Below are positions 56,407 through 64,000 of a DNA stretch of 64,000 nt, piece by piece. Position numbers and translations under genes: made by a program. The DNA comes from Leptodontidium sp. MPI-SDFR-AT-0119 (lineage: Eukaryota > Ascomycota > Leotiomycetes > Helotiales > Leptodontidiaceae). The DNA lies in assembly GCA_020726505.1 (NCBI GenBank), contig JAHLEZ010000034.1, positions 248,001-312,000 on the forward strand, read 5' to 3'. The notes below the pieces were generated by a model that did not search any database, was not told where the DNA came from, and was given only the letters and a program-made list of their open reading frames with translations. Every line of letters starts with the position of its first letter. Within the stretch, counting starts at the first letter, position 1.

Positions 56407-59400
56407 TTAGGCACCACCAAAGACCAGAAGACTTTGAATATTGACTGTGCCAAACCCTCGTTGGCGCAATAGTGCTCGGCCGCGATGAACCGGGAATTCA
56501 GCCACGACCATGACACTGAAATGTTCGACGCCGACGCCTGCTTTATCCAATAACTGTAGCACCGCACAAAGCGTCCTCCCTGTGGAAAGTACGTCATCCA
56601 CCACAAGCACTGACATGTCCTTGGGGACCACATCCCGCTCCATCTCGAACCGCTTCTCTTCTAAGTTATTAGATTCCAAAGACGAGATATACGATGAGGG
56701 CTTGACGACAGAAACAGTCGGTTGGGGGAGCTTGCCAGCTTCGCGTATCAGCACTAAGGGGATATCGATCTGCGAGGCCAACGCCGACGCATAGACAAAG
56801 CCGCCGACCTCGCAACAAACCACCGCACCGATTTTGGACCAATCACCAACGAAGTGGGTTTGCAGTAGAGTTGTGCACAGGGCTAGCCCACCCGGCTGCT
56901 GGGAGATGCCCAGCACATGGCGGAAGTCGATGCCAGGGCGTGGGAAGTCGGTCACATGGCTCACCATATTGGTTAGGCGCTGCAGGTTCTCGTGCACGAA
57001 TGGAAGTAGGTAACGTTCGCCAAAGCTTTTTACAGCCCCGTGTCCGGTACTATCATTATTGAAGATAAGACTAGGGCAGTAGTCCAAGGCTGGCAAACCC
57101 GACCCGCTATTGTTGCTGTCCTTGTTTTCCTTATTGTTATCGCTATCATTGTTATCACCGTGGCACTCTCGGCGAGCCTGCCGTGTCTCATCGCTAGCTG
57201 TGACGCGAATCTCGAGCAGTCTACTGTTTGGAATCAAATGCGACAAGGTTGCGACCGGCGCCTCGTCTCTCATGCCGGTGATTAGCAGCACGTCCACATC
57301 TGCGGCGCCGTAGACCACATTCAGAAAATGGTCTTCTAGCAGCTGGGGTTGTTGCTGCACCCGGCTGTCGAAAAATGCCGTCAACGCTGGCCGGTGATGC
57401 TCCTTGTAGGCACGATCTACCAGCAGACGGTTGAGGTCGGTACCTGTAGCTGCCGCGTAATCTCGCTTAGTCGCATCGCTAATGCTGACGGCCCGTGCCG
57501 TGAAGCTCTTGTGAGTGACCATGGCGACCCACAAGGCAGCACAATAGTCCTTGCCAGCACAACTTTCGCCTGTGACAAGAATGATAAGCTTCTGCTTCAT
57601 TGGTGCTTTCGGCAACGGGCACGCGTAAGCCAGCACATTGCGAGGGTCCAAGCTGCGTTTAAGGCGGGCCAGGCGAGGCTGATTTGGACCAAAAGCCCCG
57701 GCTGCAAGTGCCGCGTCTCTTGGATCTGGCCCGAGGTCGGCGCCGTAGGATCCGCTACTCAAGGGCAACAGTTGCCCAGCGACATTGTAAACCCATCGCA
57801 CGGCAGCTTGAGCGGCTTCAGTACCATCTTGGTCGCGGGGCCAGACACCAGTTACTACGCAGGCAAAGTCCCAGTCTCGACAGCCGAAAGCTGTGGCATC
57901 GGCCGTCAAGTCGCCAACCGCTCCGCCACCTTGCAGCAGATGGAGGTAGCAGAGGGGAGAGGGACGAGTCTCAACGGCCGCCACCAAGGTATTGGCCACG
58001 TTCACGGCTCCGATACTTTTCAAGAATAAACAACGCTTGAACGAGGAGGTCTTGCCGCCGGCGTGCCCACCGTGCATCCTGGACATGTACATCTCGGTAT
58101 CGAACAAACCGAGGCTGTCCACGGTCTTGAGACTGTCTTCCGGCCCTAAGATTGGACCTATGGACGTAGGCGTCTCAAAGGCAAGCATAGACGTGGAAGA
58201 TTCGAACATGGTCACGCCAAGATGCAGCTGGTCGTTATCCCAGTACAGATATGCGTCTGCAGAAAAGTTCCGCGGAAGCTCGCTGGCGACGAACCTATTG
58301 AAATTGCTGAGCCTGAGGCGAGCCTCGATATTGTCGCTCAGCGGGACAACCCAATTTCGAATGCAATAGTTCGGAGCCTGGTAAGCTTTGAAAGTGACGC
58401 TGATCACGATACCGAAGTTGGTCCCCGCGCCTTTTATTGCCCATAACAGATCTTTTTGGTCTTCCGGGCGCACAGCACCGACAGGCCAGTGCTGCCTTGG
58501 TACATGCCCGACGCAGAGGACCTGGTTAGATTCGACGCTGACCACCACAGCACCGATGATGGCGTCGGACGCGAGCCCGTGGAGCCTCGCCAGGTGCCCG
58601 ATGCCGCCTTGTAGCCATAAACCTGCGCCTACGCTTGGGCGAGCCCCTAAAGGCACTGTCAGGCCCGCCGCCATGGTTTTGCCGATGATATCTCCTGTCT
58701 TGCAGCCAGTCTCGGCGACGACCAGAGGATCGGATTTCTCTCCATCATCCCCAGCTGTGAGGATGTGTACTTGGTCAAAGGCGCCCATGTCAACCGAGAC
58801 GACGTTAGGCCAAAGACAGTGGCCGCTGTGACCACCACCAAGGACGGTCAGGCTGACTTCGTGCTTCAGAGCCCATCGAACGCACTGTTGGACATGTCGG
58901 ACTTCCGTCGGCCTAACAATCGAGGCCGGGCAGTGGAGGCGAGCCTCCCAGTTTTTGATCACCTTGTCCCCATCCACCAATGGTACGTGAGCTGCCAGCT
59001 CCGGTAATGTGGTCGCATGTTGGTTAAAGGCCATCATGATATTGGGCGAGCCGAATAAGAGATGGCCCGGGTGGGCTTCCTCCCGACGGCCCAAGGCGCG
59101 GCACACTTTACGCCAACAGATTCGGATAGCCTTGTCCACGTCCACATCTTGCATAATGAACCCGGCGACGAAAGGGGCAAAACAGTCGAGTGTTTTGTCA
59201 TCATCTGCCACGCTGACCACTCCAGTAGGGAAAGAAGCCGTTTGATGGCACACCAAGCCGTCGAGGCGCAGAGCTCCGTCACGGTGAAATACTACAACCA
59301 TCCCGCCATGCGGCCTCTTAACAAGCATTCTCAACGCCTGTTCGATGAACCTGTGTTTGGGCTTCATGCCATACATGCTGTGACAGAATAGGATAATGTC

Positions 59401-59862
59401 GTATGTTTCGATCTTATTCATCATACCGGTATTGGTGCCGCTCTCTATATTGTCCTGCAGAACGAATGGGACTTGATGGACGTTGGGCGAGGCTCCCAGA
59501 CAAGGGAATGGGGACTCCGTCTCAATCCATTCTTCTAATCTTCTAGCAAACAATCCGTTAGGCTCGAATGCGGTGTATTTCTTGACCTTCTGCCTCAGAC
59601 TTCCGGGAAGATTTCCAAGTAGGCTCTTCGGGCCGGGCCCAATTTCTAGTGCCGATATGTGGACGCGCGAGTTGAAGAGAGGAGCTAGTAGCTGATTTAA
59701 CTGAGGGATAACGAATTCTTTGTAAGTCGTCCATCCTGGGCCCCGCACCAAGATATTGAAGCCGGCGCTGTACTGTGTGTCGGATAACGACTGTTTCGAG
59801 AACGACGTCGTTGTCTTGACTTCCTGCCTAAGAGCCTGCTTTAGGGAGTCGAGAGTGACCAT
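56407..59862 (-). CDS. Four-domain fusion enzyme: methyltransferase / FAD oxidase / PMVK-like kinase / APRT-like
   Basis: One uninterrupted 1151-aa frame from ATG at 59862 (MVTLDSLKQALRQ) to TAA at 56407-56409. Residues ~35-290: class I SAM methyltransferase, motif I LEIGPGPKSLL at 72-82. Residues ~300-755: berberine-bridge-type FAD oxidase, with PCMH domain LGGGHSGH at 341-348 (His for covalent flavin), GARPSVGAGLWLQGGIGHLA, and the C-terminal AFGPNQPRLARLKRSLDPRN. Residues ~757-940: P-loop GESCAGKD at 765-772 and ISDATKRDYA, RLLVDRAYKEHHR, like animal-type phosphomevalonate kinase, with an Asp/Asn-rich insert at 902-920. Residues ~960-1151: APRT-like with VTDFPRPGIDF, REAGKLP and PRPP loop VLVVDDVLSTGRT at 1085-1097. 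All core motifs are intact. It probably makes a methylated, oxidised, ribose-phosphate-linked heterocycle; the exact reaction order is not inferable. GC content and codon use are unlike the adjacent island. Confidence 0.9.
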   Translation of the reverse strand: MVTLDSLKQALRQEVKTTTSFSKQSLSDTQYSAGFNILVRGPGWTTYKEFVIPQLNQLLAPLFNSRVHISALEIGPGPKSLLGNLPGSLRQKVKKYTAFEPNGLFARRLEEWIETESPFPCLGASPNVHQVPFVLQDNIESGTNTGMMNKIETYDIILFCHSMYGMKPKHRFIEQALRMLVKRPHGGMVVVFHRDGALRLDGLVCHQTASFPTGVVSVADDDKTLDCFAPFVAGFIMQDVDVDKAIRICWRKVCRALGRREEAHPGHLLFGSPNIMMAFNQHATTLPELAAHVPLVDGDKVIKNWEARLHCPASIVRPTEVRHVQQCVRWALKHEVSLTVLGGGHSGHCLWPNVVSVDMGAFDQVHILTAGDDGEKSDPLVVAETGCKTGDIIGKTMAAGLTVPLGARPSVGAGLWLQGGIGHLARLHGLASDAIIGAVVVSVESNQVLCVGHVPRQHWPVGAVRPEDQKDLLWAIKGAGTNFGIVISVTFKAYQAPNYCIRNWVVPLSDNIEARLRLSNFNRFVASELPRNFSADAYLYWDNDQLHLGVTMFESSTSMLAFETPTSIGPILGPEDSLKTVDSLGLFDTEMYMSRMHGGHAGGKTSSFKRCLFLKSIGAVNVANTLVAAVETRPSPLCYLHLLQGGGAVGDLTADATAFGCRDWDFACVVTGVWPRDQDGTEAAQAAVRWVYNVAGQLLPLSSGSYGADLGPDPRDAALAAGAFGPNQPRLARLKRSLDPRNVLAYACPLPKAPMKQKLIILVTGESCAGKDYCAALWVAMVTHKSFTARAVSISDATKRDYAAATGTDLNRLLVDRAYKEHHRPALTAFFDSRVQQQPQLLEDHFLNVVYGAADVDVLLITGMRDEAPVATLSHLIPNSRLLEIRVTASDETRQARRECHGDNNDSDNNKENKDSNNSGSGLPALDYCPSLIFNNDSTGHGAVKSFGERYLLPFVHENLQRLTNMVSHVTDFPRPGIDFRHVLGISQQPGGLALCTTLLQTHFVGDWSKIGAVVCCEVGGFVYASALASQIDIPLVLIREAGKLPQPTVSVVKPSSYISSLESNNLEEKRFEMERDVVPKDMSVLVVDDVLSTGRTLCAVLQLLDKAGVGVEHFSVMVVAEFPVHRGRALLRQRGFGTVNIQSLLVFGGA

Positions 59863-60422
59863 TTTAGTCCTGGGCGTACAAGTATCTCGCACTAGTTATG
59901 GCGAAGTTATGGCGAAGTGGTTGGTGTGGGCTTGAGGTCAACAACTGTTCATTGAAGAGCACCTGAAGATAATGTACCAGCAAGAAGAGGGGTTGACCGC
60001 TGAATCCTCCTGCGCAGCAGCGCTATTCCTAACTAGGGTGCGCTGTTACACGTAATAGACTCTTATTGCTTCGGTTAAAGGGCCTGGTGAATGAGTGAGA
60101 GCATCGCATGCTCACCAGATACAACACAAACCGGAAATCGAGCAGGTAAAAGGTCATGACCAGACGCGTGTTGAAGCGTATGCGTGTTATATAATCATGA
60201 TTGCTTGCCTGAGTGGATATACTCCTCCACCGACTCTCATTCCAACAGCGGTTTGTCAACAATTATGCGGTGGTTCAAGGCAGCGATTGAATTAAATGAT
60301 TACTAGATTTCACCACAGAGCTTTAAACCCTATCTCATTGGACTAGTGTTTGTTTTCAACGAACTGTGGAATTGCTTATGGCTTAGTTTAATCGAACTGC
60401 TCGATCTCAAAAATGCGCACTT
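59863..60422. promoter_or_regulatory. 560-bp spacer upstream of fusion gene
   Basis: Contains the presumed promoter of the fusion gene and the terminator of the GTP cyclohydrolase gene. A 12-bp direct repeat (AGTTATGGCGAA twice) is at 59894-59917. No binding site can be named. Confidence 0.4.
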
Positions 60423-61297
60423 TTACTTGCGATTGACGAAGTTTAAAAATTCCTTCCTCGTCTGAGCTGTCGACTGCAACACGCCGAGCATGCAACTGGT
60501 GGTGGTGATTGTTCCAGTCTTCTGCACCCCACGCATCACCATACAGAGGTGACTGGACTCTACAATGACGCCAACGCCTTGCGGTTGGAGCAGTTCGGAG
60601 AGGGCACGGGAAACCTGCTTTGTGAGCCGTTCCTGGACTTGAAGTCGCCGCGAGAACGTATCGACTATTCTAGCGATCTTGGAGAGGCCAATCACTTGGC
60701 CATTGGGGATGTACCCAACGTGCATCTGGCGGTATTAGCCTGCAATAGACTAGGAACAGCAGAATGGCTAATTATACCTTCCCAAAGAATGGCACAAGGT
60801 GGTGCTCGCAGAGCGAAAAGAAGTCAATATCTTTCACAATTATCATCTCTTCGTGGTCTTCGTGGAAGATAGCGCCGTTTAGGATGGTGTGTATATTCTC
60901 TTCGTATCCTTTTGTGAAAAAGAGCATAGCTTTCGCAAAGCGCTCAGGGGTGTTACGCAGACCCTCTCGGTCAGGGTTCTCGCCCACACATTCCAGGATT
61001 GTCCTTATAGCGCCCGATAGCTTGACCAACTGTTCCTCCTTTTCCTTCTTGGTTGTCTCCTTCCTCTGAAGTGTTCCTCGGCCTTGGATCTGTCAGTTAG
61101 CCTATAATCTCACGCTAGCAGGTACACTTACTGGGCCAACTCAATCCATCGAAGTCGATCGTTGGGTGCTGGGTATCGGGGCTCTGTACCGAGCTTGTAC
61201 TTAGTGGTGCTTTTGCAACGTCACTGCCGTTATACCCTTCCCCGTCGATCGCGCTGTGTAGCATCTGATCTTTCTCGCCACATTTCCTGCTATCCAT
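60423..61297 (-). CDS. GTP cyclohydrolase I
   Basis: Three exons: 61132-61297, 60778-61082, 60423-60725. Intron 1 (61083-61131, 49 nt, GTAAGT, GCTAACTGAC branch, CCAAG acceptor) restores the conserved [11 protein letters not shown] junction; intron 2 (60726-60777, 52 nt, GTATAA, GCTAAT branch, GCCAG) joins PFFGK to MHVGYIPN. The 257-aa product has [19 protein letters not shown], the zinc and active-site signature [30 protein letters not shown] and [15 protein letters not shown], so all metal ligands (Cys, His, Cys) are present. It opens the GTP ring to 7,8-dihydroneopterin triphosphate, first step of folate, biopterin and deazapurine routes. It lies upstream of the fusion gene on the same strand, which suggests a dedicated pathway copy. 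ATG at 61297 is the first in frame. Confidence 0.93.
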
Positions 61298-61991
61298 ATT
61301 CGCGCCTATGTGTGATTCGGGAAGTATTCGCGTGGCACGTCGAAGCTCACGGCCTGGCGACCCTGATTTAAGTCCTCTATATGCGCATACAGCGAATCTC
61401 TTTCTTTTTTGTTGGGATCCTCGGTGGATACGACGACCGGTGACAGCACGTTTGTCAGATGGGAGGTTACTGCTGGCTTCGGCCTGAAGGGTGGTGACTA
61501 TATAGCGAGGACGGTTTCGATCGGTAGGCAGTGGCTTCGCAGGTATATGTACGGGGATTTGTTTCAGGGCGAGTAGAAATTAACCACTGGCCGAGTCCCA
61601 GAGCAGTGTGGCAGGCCTCACGCATGTAATGAGCTGAGCGGAGTGGTTCGAACGATTGGCTCAAGGAATCGGGGGTAATCTTCATCAGTAAAGAAGGTTG
61701 TGGTGCGGACTTTTATTCATTTTGCTTTTGAATGGGAAATTGCTCACAAACAGCAACTCGACCTCTGGTGGTATCTATTCAAGGAGGAAATTTCCACGGC
61801 AGTGGATTTCGTACACAAACTAGGCGCTTTCTGGTAAGAAACATTAAAACTTGTGCACAAGCTTTTAACGGTAGCCTATCCTGTGAAAATGTCTGCACTG
61901 CTTATCCACTGTGAGGAAGGAAAGAGCTATCACTCGTGACGAAGATTCCTTGATCGATAGCGATAGGCGCAACTTCTGGGACGAAAATACA
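61298..61991. other. Upstream region; unassigned 72-codon frame
   Basis: A minus-strand ORF with ATG at 61685 (to 61467) encodes 72 polar residues without a recognised domain; it could be a 5' exon or chance. The rest is presumed promoter of the GTP cyclohydrolase gene. Confidence 0.35.
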
Positions 61992-62204
61992 AAGGTGTGG
62001 TAGCAATGCAGATTCTCGGAAAAGGTGTAGCAGTAAGTTTGGCTGATTATTGGAAATGGTGTGGCAGCACAACTGGCTTCTCGACAACGTGTGGGAGCAA
62101 AATTGGTTGGCTGTTGGAAATGGTTGCCACACAACTGGCCCTTTTACAAGTTGTCGCAACACAATTGGCTCTTTTTTAAACTTGTGGCAGCACAACTGAC
62201 CTCG
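61992..62204. repeat. Minisatellite, ~30-bp unit, about seven degenerate copies
   Basis: Each unit contains a form of GTGTGGCAGCACAACTGGCT, for example near 62059, 62091, 62118, 62149 and 62183. Spacing is 28-36 bp. Long frames without stops run on both strands because of the repeat; they are not convincing genes. Confidence 0.7.
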
Positions 62205-62600
62205 AGTCAAGGGTGTCGCTTCATGTTGTAGGCCTCACAAGTCCCCACAAGCCGTTCCGCTAGTACGCTACGTCGTGCACAACTTAAACGTACTAAATTT
62301 GAGGCCTACAACCACTTACTGGAAAATACGTTTCGGTGTGGGCTACATTTACATCCTAAATTCGAGGCCTACAGAGCCGTACTCGGCAACATACAACCCT
62401 GTTGTGTAACGCTGCAACATGCTCAATCGAGGGCCACAATCACTTGCTGGAGACCTTGAGGCCTACAATTGGGCTGTTTGACGAAGTGCATCGCAATGGT
62501 GCATTGTGGCATGAAGCCAATTTTGCGGCCTACAATCTCACACTTGGGAATCGGTGTGAGGCTCCCAATTCGAATGCATTAATTCCATATTCATAGTTCA
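62205..62600. repeat. Irregular repeats of a GAGGCCTACAA word
   Basis: TTGAGGCCTACAA or close variants occur near 62300, 62353, 62456 and 62524, plus an inverted TGTAGGCCTCACAA near 62227, at 50-105-bp spacing. Probably decayed tandem repeat units. Confidence 0.5.
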
Positions 62601-63217
62601 GGTTCGAATTAGCTTCTCGTCATTCATCTTATTTCGTAGTACAACACTCGCTACTCCTACATCAGGGGGGTTCGGTGGGTTGGTGAAACCCCCCCAATCA
62701 TATCCATGAGACTCCGGGCTCATATGTAATACATAGTAATCCCACAGATTCAAAAAGAAAGATTTAGGCTACAGGACCCAGACCTCAAGCTGGCTAGTGA
62801 AGAATGGCGGCGATCCCTGGCACACCTCGTCTTGTACTCCCACCGTGTTGTGTTGGTAGCACTTTACAATTTGATCTCCTGCCCTTATAGCTACCTCTAC
62901 AATTGTAAATCCGCTTGATCTGTAGATACCGGTACCCTATGAAGGAAGTTGGTGTGGGAATACGACACCAGAACACAAGGTACTTTGCATATACGGGGCG
63001 TGAGACAGACACCTATCATTCAAGGCCAAGCCTGCGCTTATGTGAACAAAGACACAAGTTTGCCCGACCACTAAGAGAACTTTTATTCCCGCAAGCCTTT
63101 CTGCGAGCGCGTGGATAGTAAGGTAGCTGACGGACTCCACATGCGGCCTTCTAAAGCACAAAAATCGTAATCAGCCCAATGAGAACCACACTCCTTGATT
63201 TGTCGAGAAAAGCAGTG
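62601..63217. other. Intergenic, no gene recognised
   Basis: Short frames on both strands only. Two G/C runs (AGGGGGGTTCGG and CCCCCCAATC) near 62665-62700 flank each other in an inverted fashion. Confidence 0.4.
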
Positions 63218-63721
63218 TTACGATTCGTCCATGCTCGAGAAGCCTGTCCTCGAACCTCTTATCTTGTCCTCCCATACCTCTTGCTCCGCTTCTCTGTTTG
63301 TCAACCATCTCAAGCCTTTGAATGCAACGAATCGCAGCAAGCTGTTCCGGCAATACCCTGCTTGCACAATAGCTAAAAGTTCTACTCTGTCGAAAGAATC
63401 CAACAACCCTGCAGCCAAAGCCCGTGCTGTGCAGCTGCAGTAAGCACGAAGGGGTCTTTGGGTTGTGATTATTATGTGGCCACCAGGAATTGTTTCAATC
63501 AGAGTTTTAGCAACGATATAAAGGAGATAGAGAGAAACATTGTCAAGCCCATGGAGAGAGCTTGCGCCATATTGGTAGGAAGGCCCTCCCGTAGGTGATT
63601 GAAGTAGACTTGAGAGCAGCTTGATATAATTATATGAGGTCGAAATCAAAATTGCCAATTTGATCGTCGGTTGCGCAGATTCCGTCCTTCGAAGGTAGGC
63701 AAGGAGCAATACTGTTCTCAT
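63218..63721 (-). CDS. Hypothetical protein or exon, unassigned
   Basis: A 167-codon frame from ATG at 63721. Begins MRTVLLLAYLRRTESAQPTI, then AILISTSYNYIKLLSSLLQS and a hydrophobic stretch SLYLLYIVAKTLIETIPGGH; the C-terminal half is mixed polar. A plus-strand frame (63195-63443) overlaps the C-terminal half and is also open, so the strand is not certain. No domain is recognised. It may be a further gene of the same locus or an unrelated neighbour. Confidence 0.35.
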   Translation of the reverse strand: MRTVLLLAYLRRTESAQPTIKLAILISTSYNYIKLLSSLLQSPTGGPSYQYGASSLHGLDNVSLYLLYIVAKTLIETIPGGHIIITTQRPLRAYCSCTARALAAGLLDSFDRVELLAIVQAGYCRNSLLRFVAFKGLRWLTNREAEQEVWEDKIRGSRTGFSSMDES

Positions 63722-64000
63722 CTGCTACTAATTATCAATTAACACCGTCTCGAAAAGTTGGGAGAAGACTTAGTTGCTAAGTAACAAGCTGAGACGGGAC
63801 AAAACCCAAAATGATGTAGTGAAGTTGCTTGCCGTGCGCCATTTTATCAACCACCTCGCTTCCAAGTACGAAACTAAGGAGAATAGGCTGGAGCAGAAGA
63901 CTACTTGACCGTAAAGATAGCCAATATTGGATACCTAGAGAGTAATCGTATGCACAAACCTCAACTCTCTGGTTCTCGCAGAATCATCAGTTTCATCGAG
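63722..64000. other. Window end, nothing recognised
   Basis: Short spacer with no gene call. Confidence 0.4.

Noticed and set aside
57349..58040. Plus-strand frames of up to 226 codons under the fusion gene
   Set aside because: Shadows of the GC-rich minus-strand coding sequence; none has domain motifs.
61902..62210. 102-codon minus ORF over the minisatellite
   Set aside because: Frame openness comes from the repeat unit; both strands are open and no domain is present.
1..64000. tRNA genes
   Set aside because: Scanned by eye for the B-box (GGTTCGAATCC type) with a matching acceptor stem; only isolated GTTCGAA words were seen, without a cloverleaf.

Overview
The window looks like filamentous ascomycete (Pezizomycotina) nuclear DNA. 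The supporting signs are 40-67 nt GT-AG introns, a HET-like gene, a dispersed 5S rRNA gene, a chromodomain Ty3/gypsy element, Ty1/copia, Fot/pogo and Tc1/mariner elements, and strong repeat-induced point mutation (RIP, C-to-T mainly at CpA). The species cannot be named from the sequence alone.

Left flank (1-19.9 kb), moderate GC and gene-poor, with many decayed genes. It holds a PRISE-like reductase cut by the left edge and carrying one frameshift; a small secreted cysteine-rich protein (1494-1817) that only appears after splicing; a CorA-like transporter pseudogene with two TAG/TAA codons of RIP type and two frameshifts; a Tc1/mariner relic; a 5S rRNA gene; a 492-aa multi-pass membrane protein; a truncated alpha/beta-hydrolase start; a SET-domain relic; a two-exon DUF4267 gene; a 617-aa HET-like gene; and a Fot/pogo transposase tail. 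Three stretches of satellite-like or dispersed repeats lie between them.

Centre (about 19.9-55 kb): an AT-rich, RIP-destroyed transposon island with no intact host gene recognised. Boundaries could be read to the base for four LTR elements. A gypsy chromovirus spans 23295-37753 (duplicated target TAAAG) and is split by copia family A, copy 1, at 24014-31544 (GACTT). A second composite begins 38 bp later: copia family B at 37792-52476 (AAAAG), split by copia A copy 2 at 40763-48305 (AAAAA). A TIR-bounded pogo-like element, several copies of another LTR-like repeat and a 432-bp foldback element lie around them. Both copia families carry an extra cysteine-rich reading frame antisense to pol, between pol and the 3' LTR.

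Right flank (56-64 kb), GC-normal. A 1151-aa single-exon gene fuses four enzymes: SAM methyltransferase, berberine-bridge-type FAD oxidase, phosphomevalonate-kinase-like P-loop kinase and adenine-phosphoribosyltransferase-like domain. Upstream on the same strand is a three-exon GTP cyclohydrolase I. Together they suggest an undescribed pathway starting from GTP, such as a methylated, oxidised and ribosylated pterin or related heterocycle. Minisatellite-like repeats (62.0-62.5 kb) and one unassigned reading frame complete the window.
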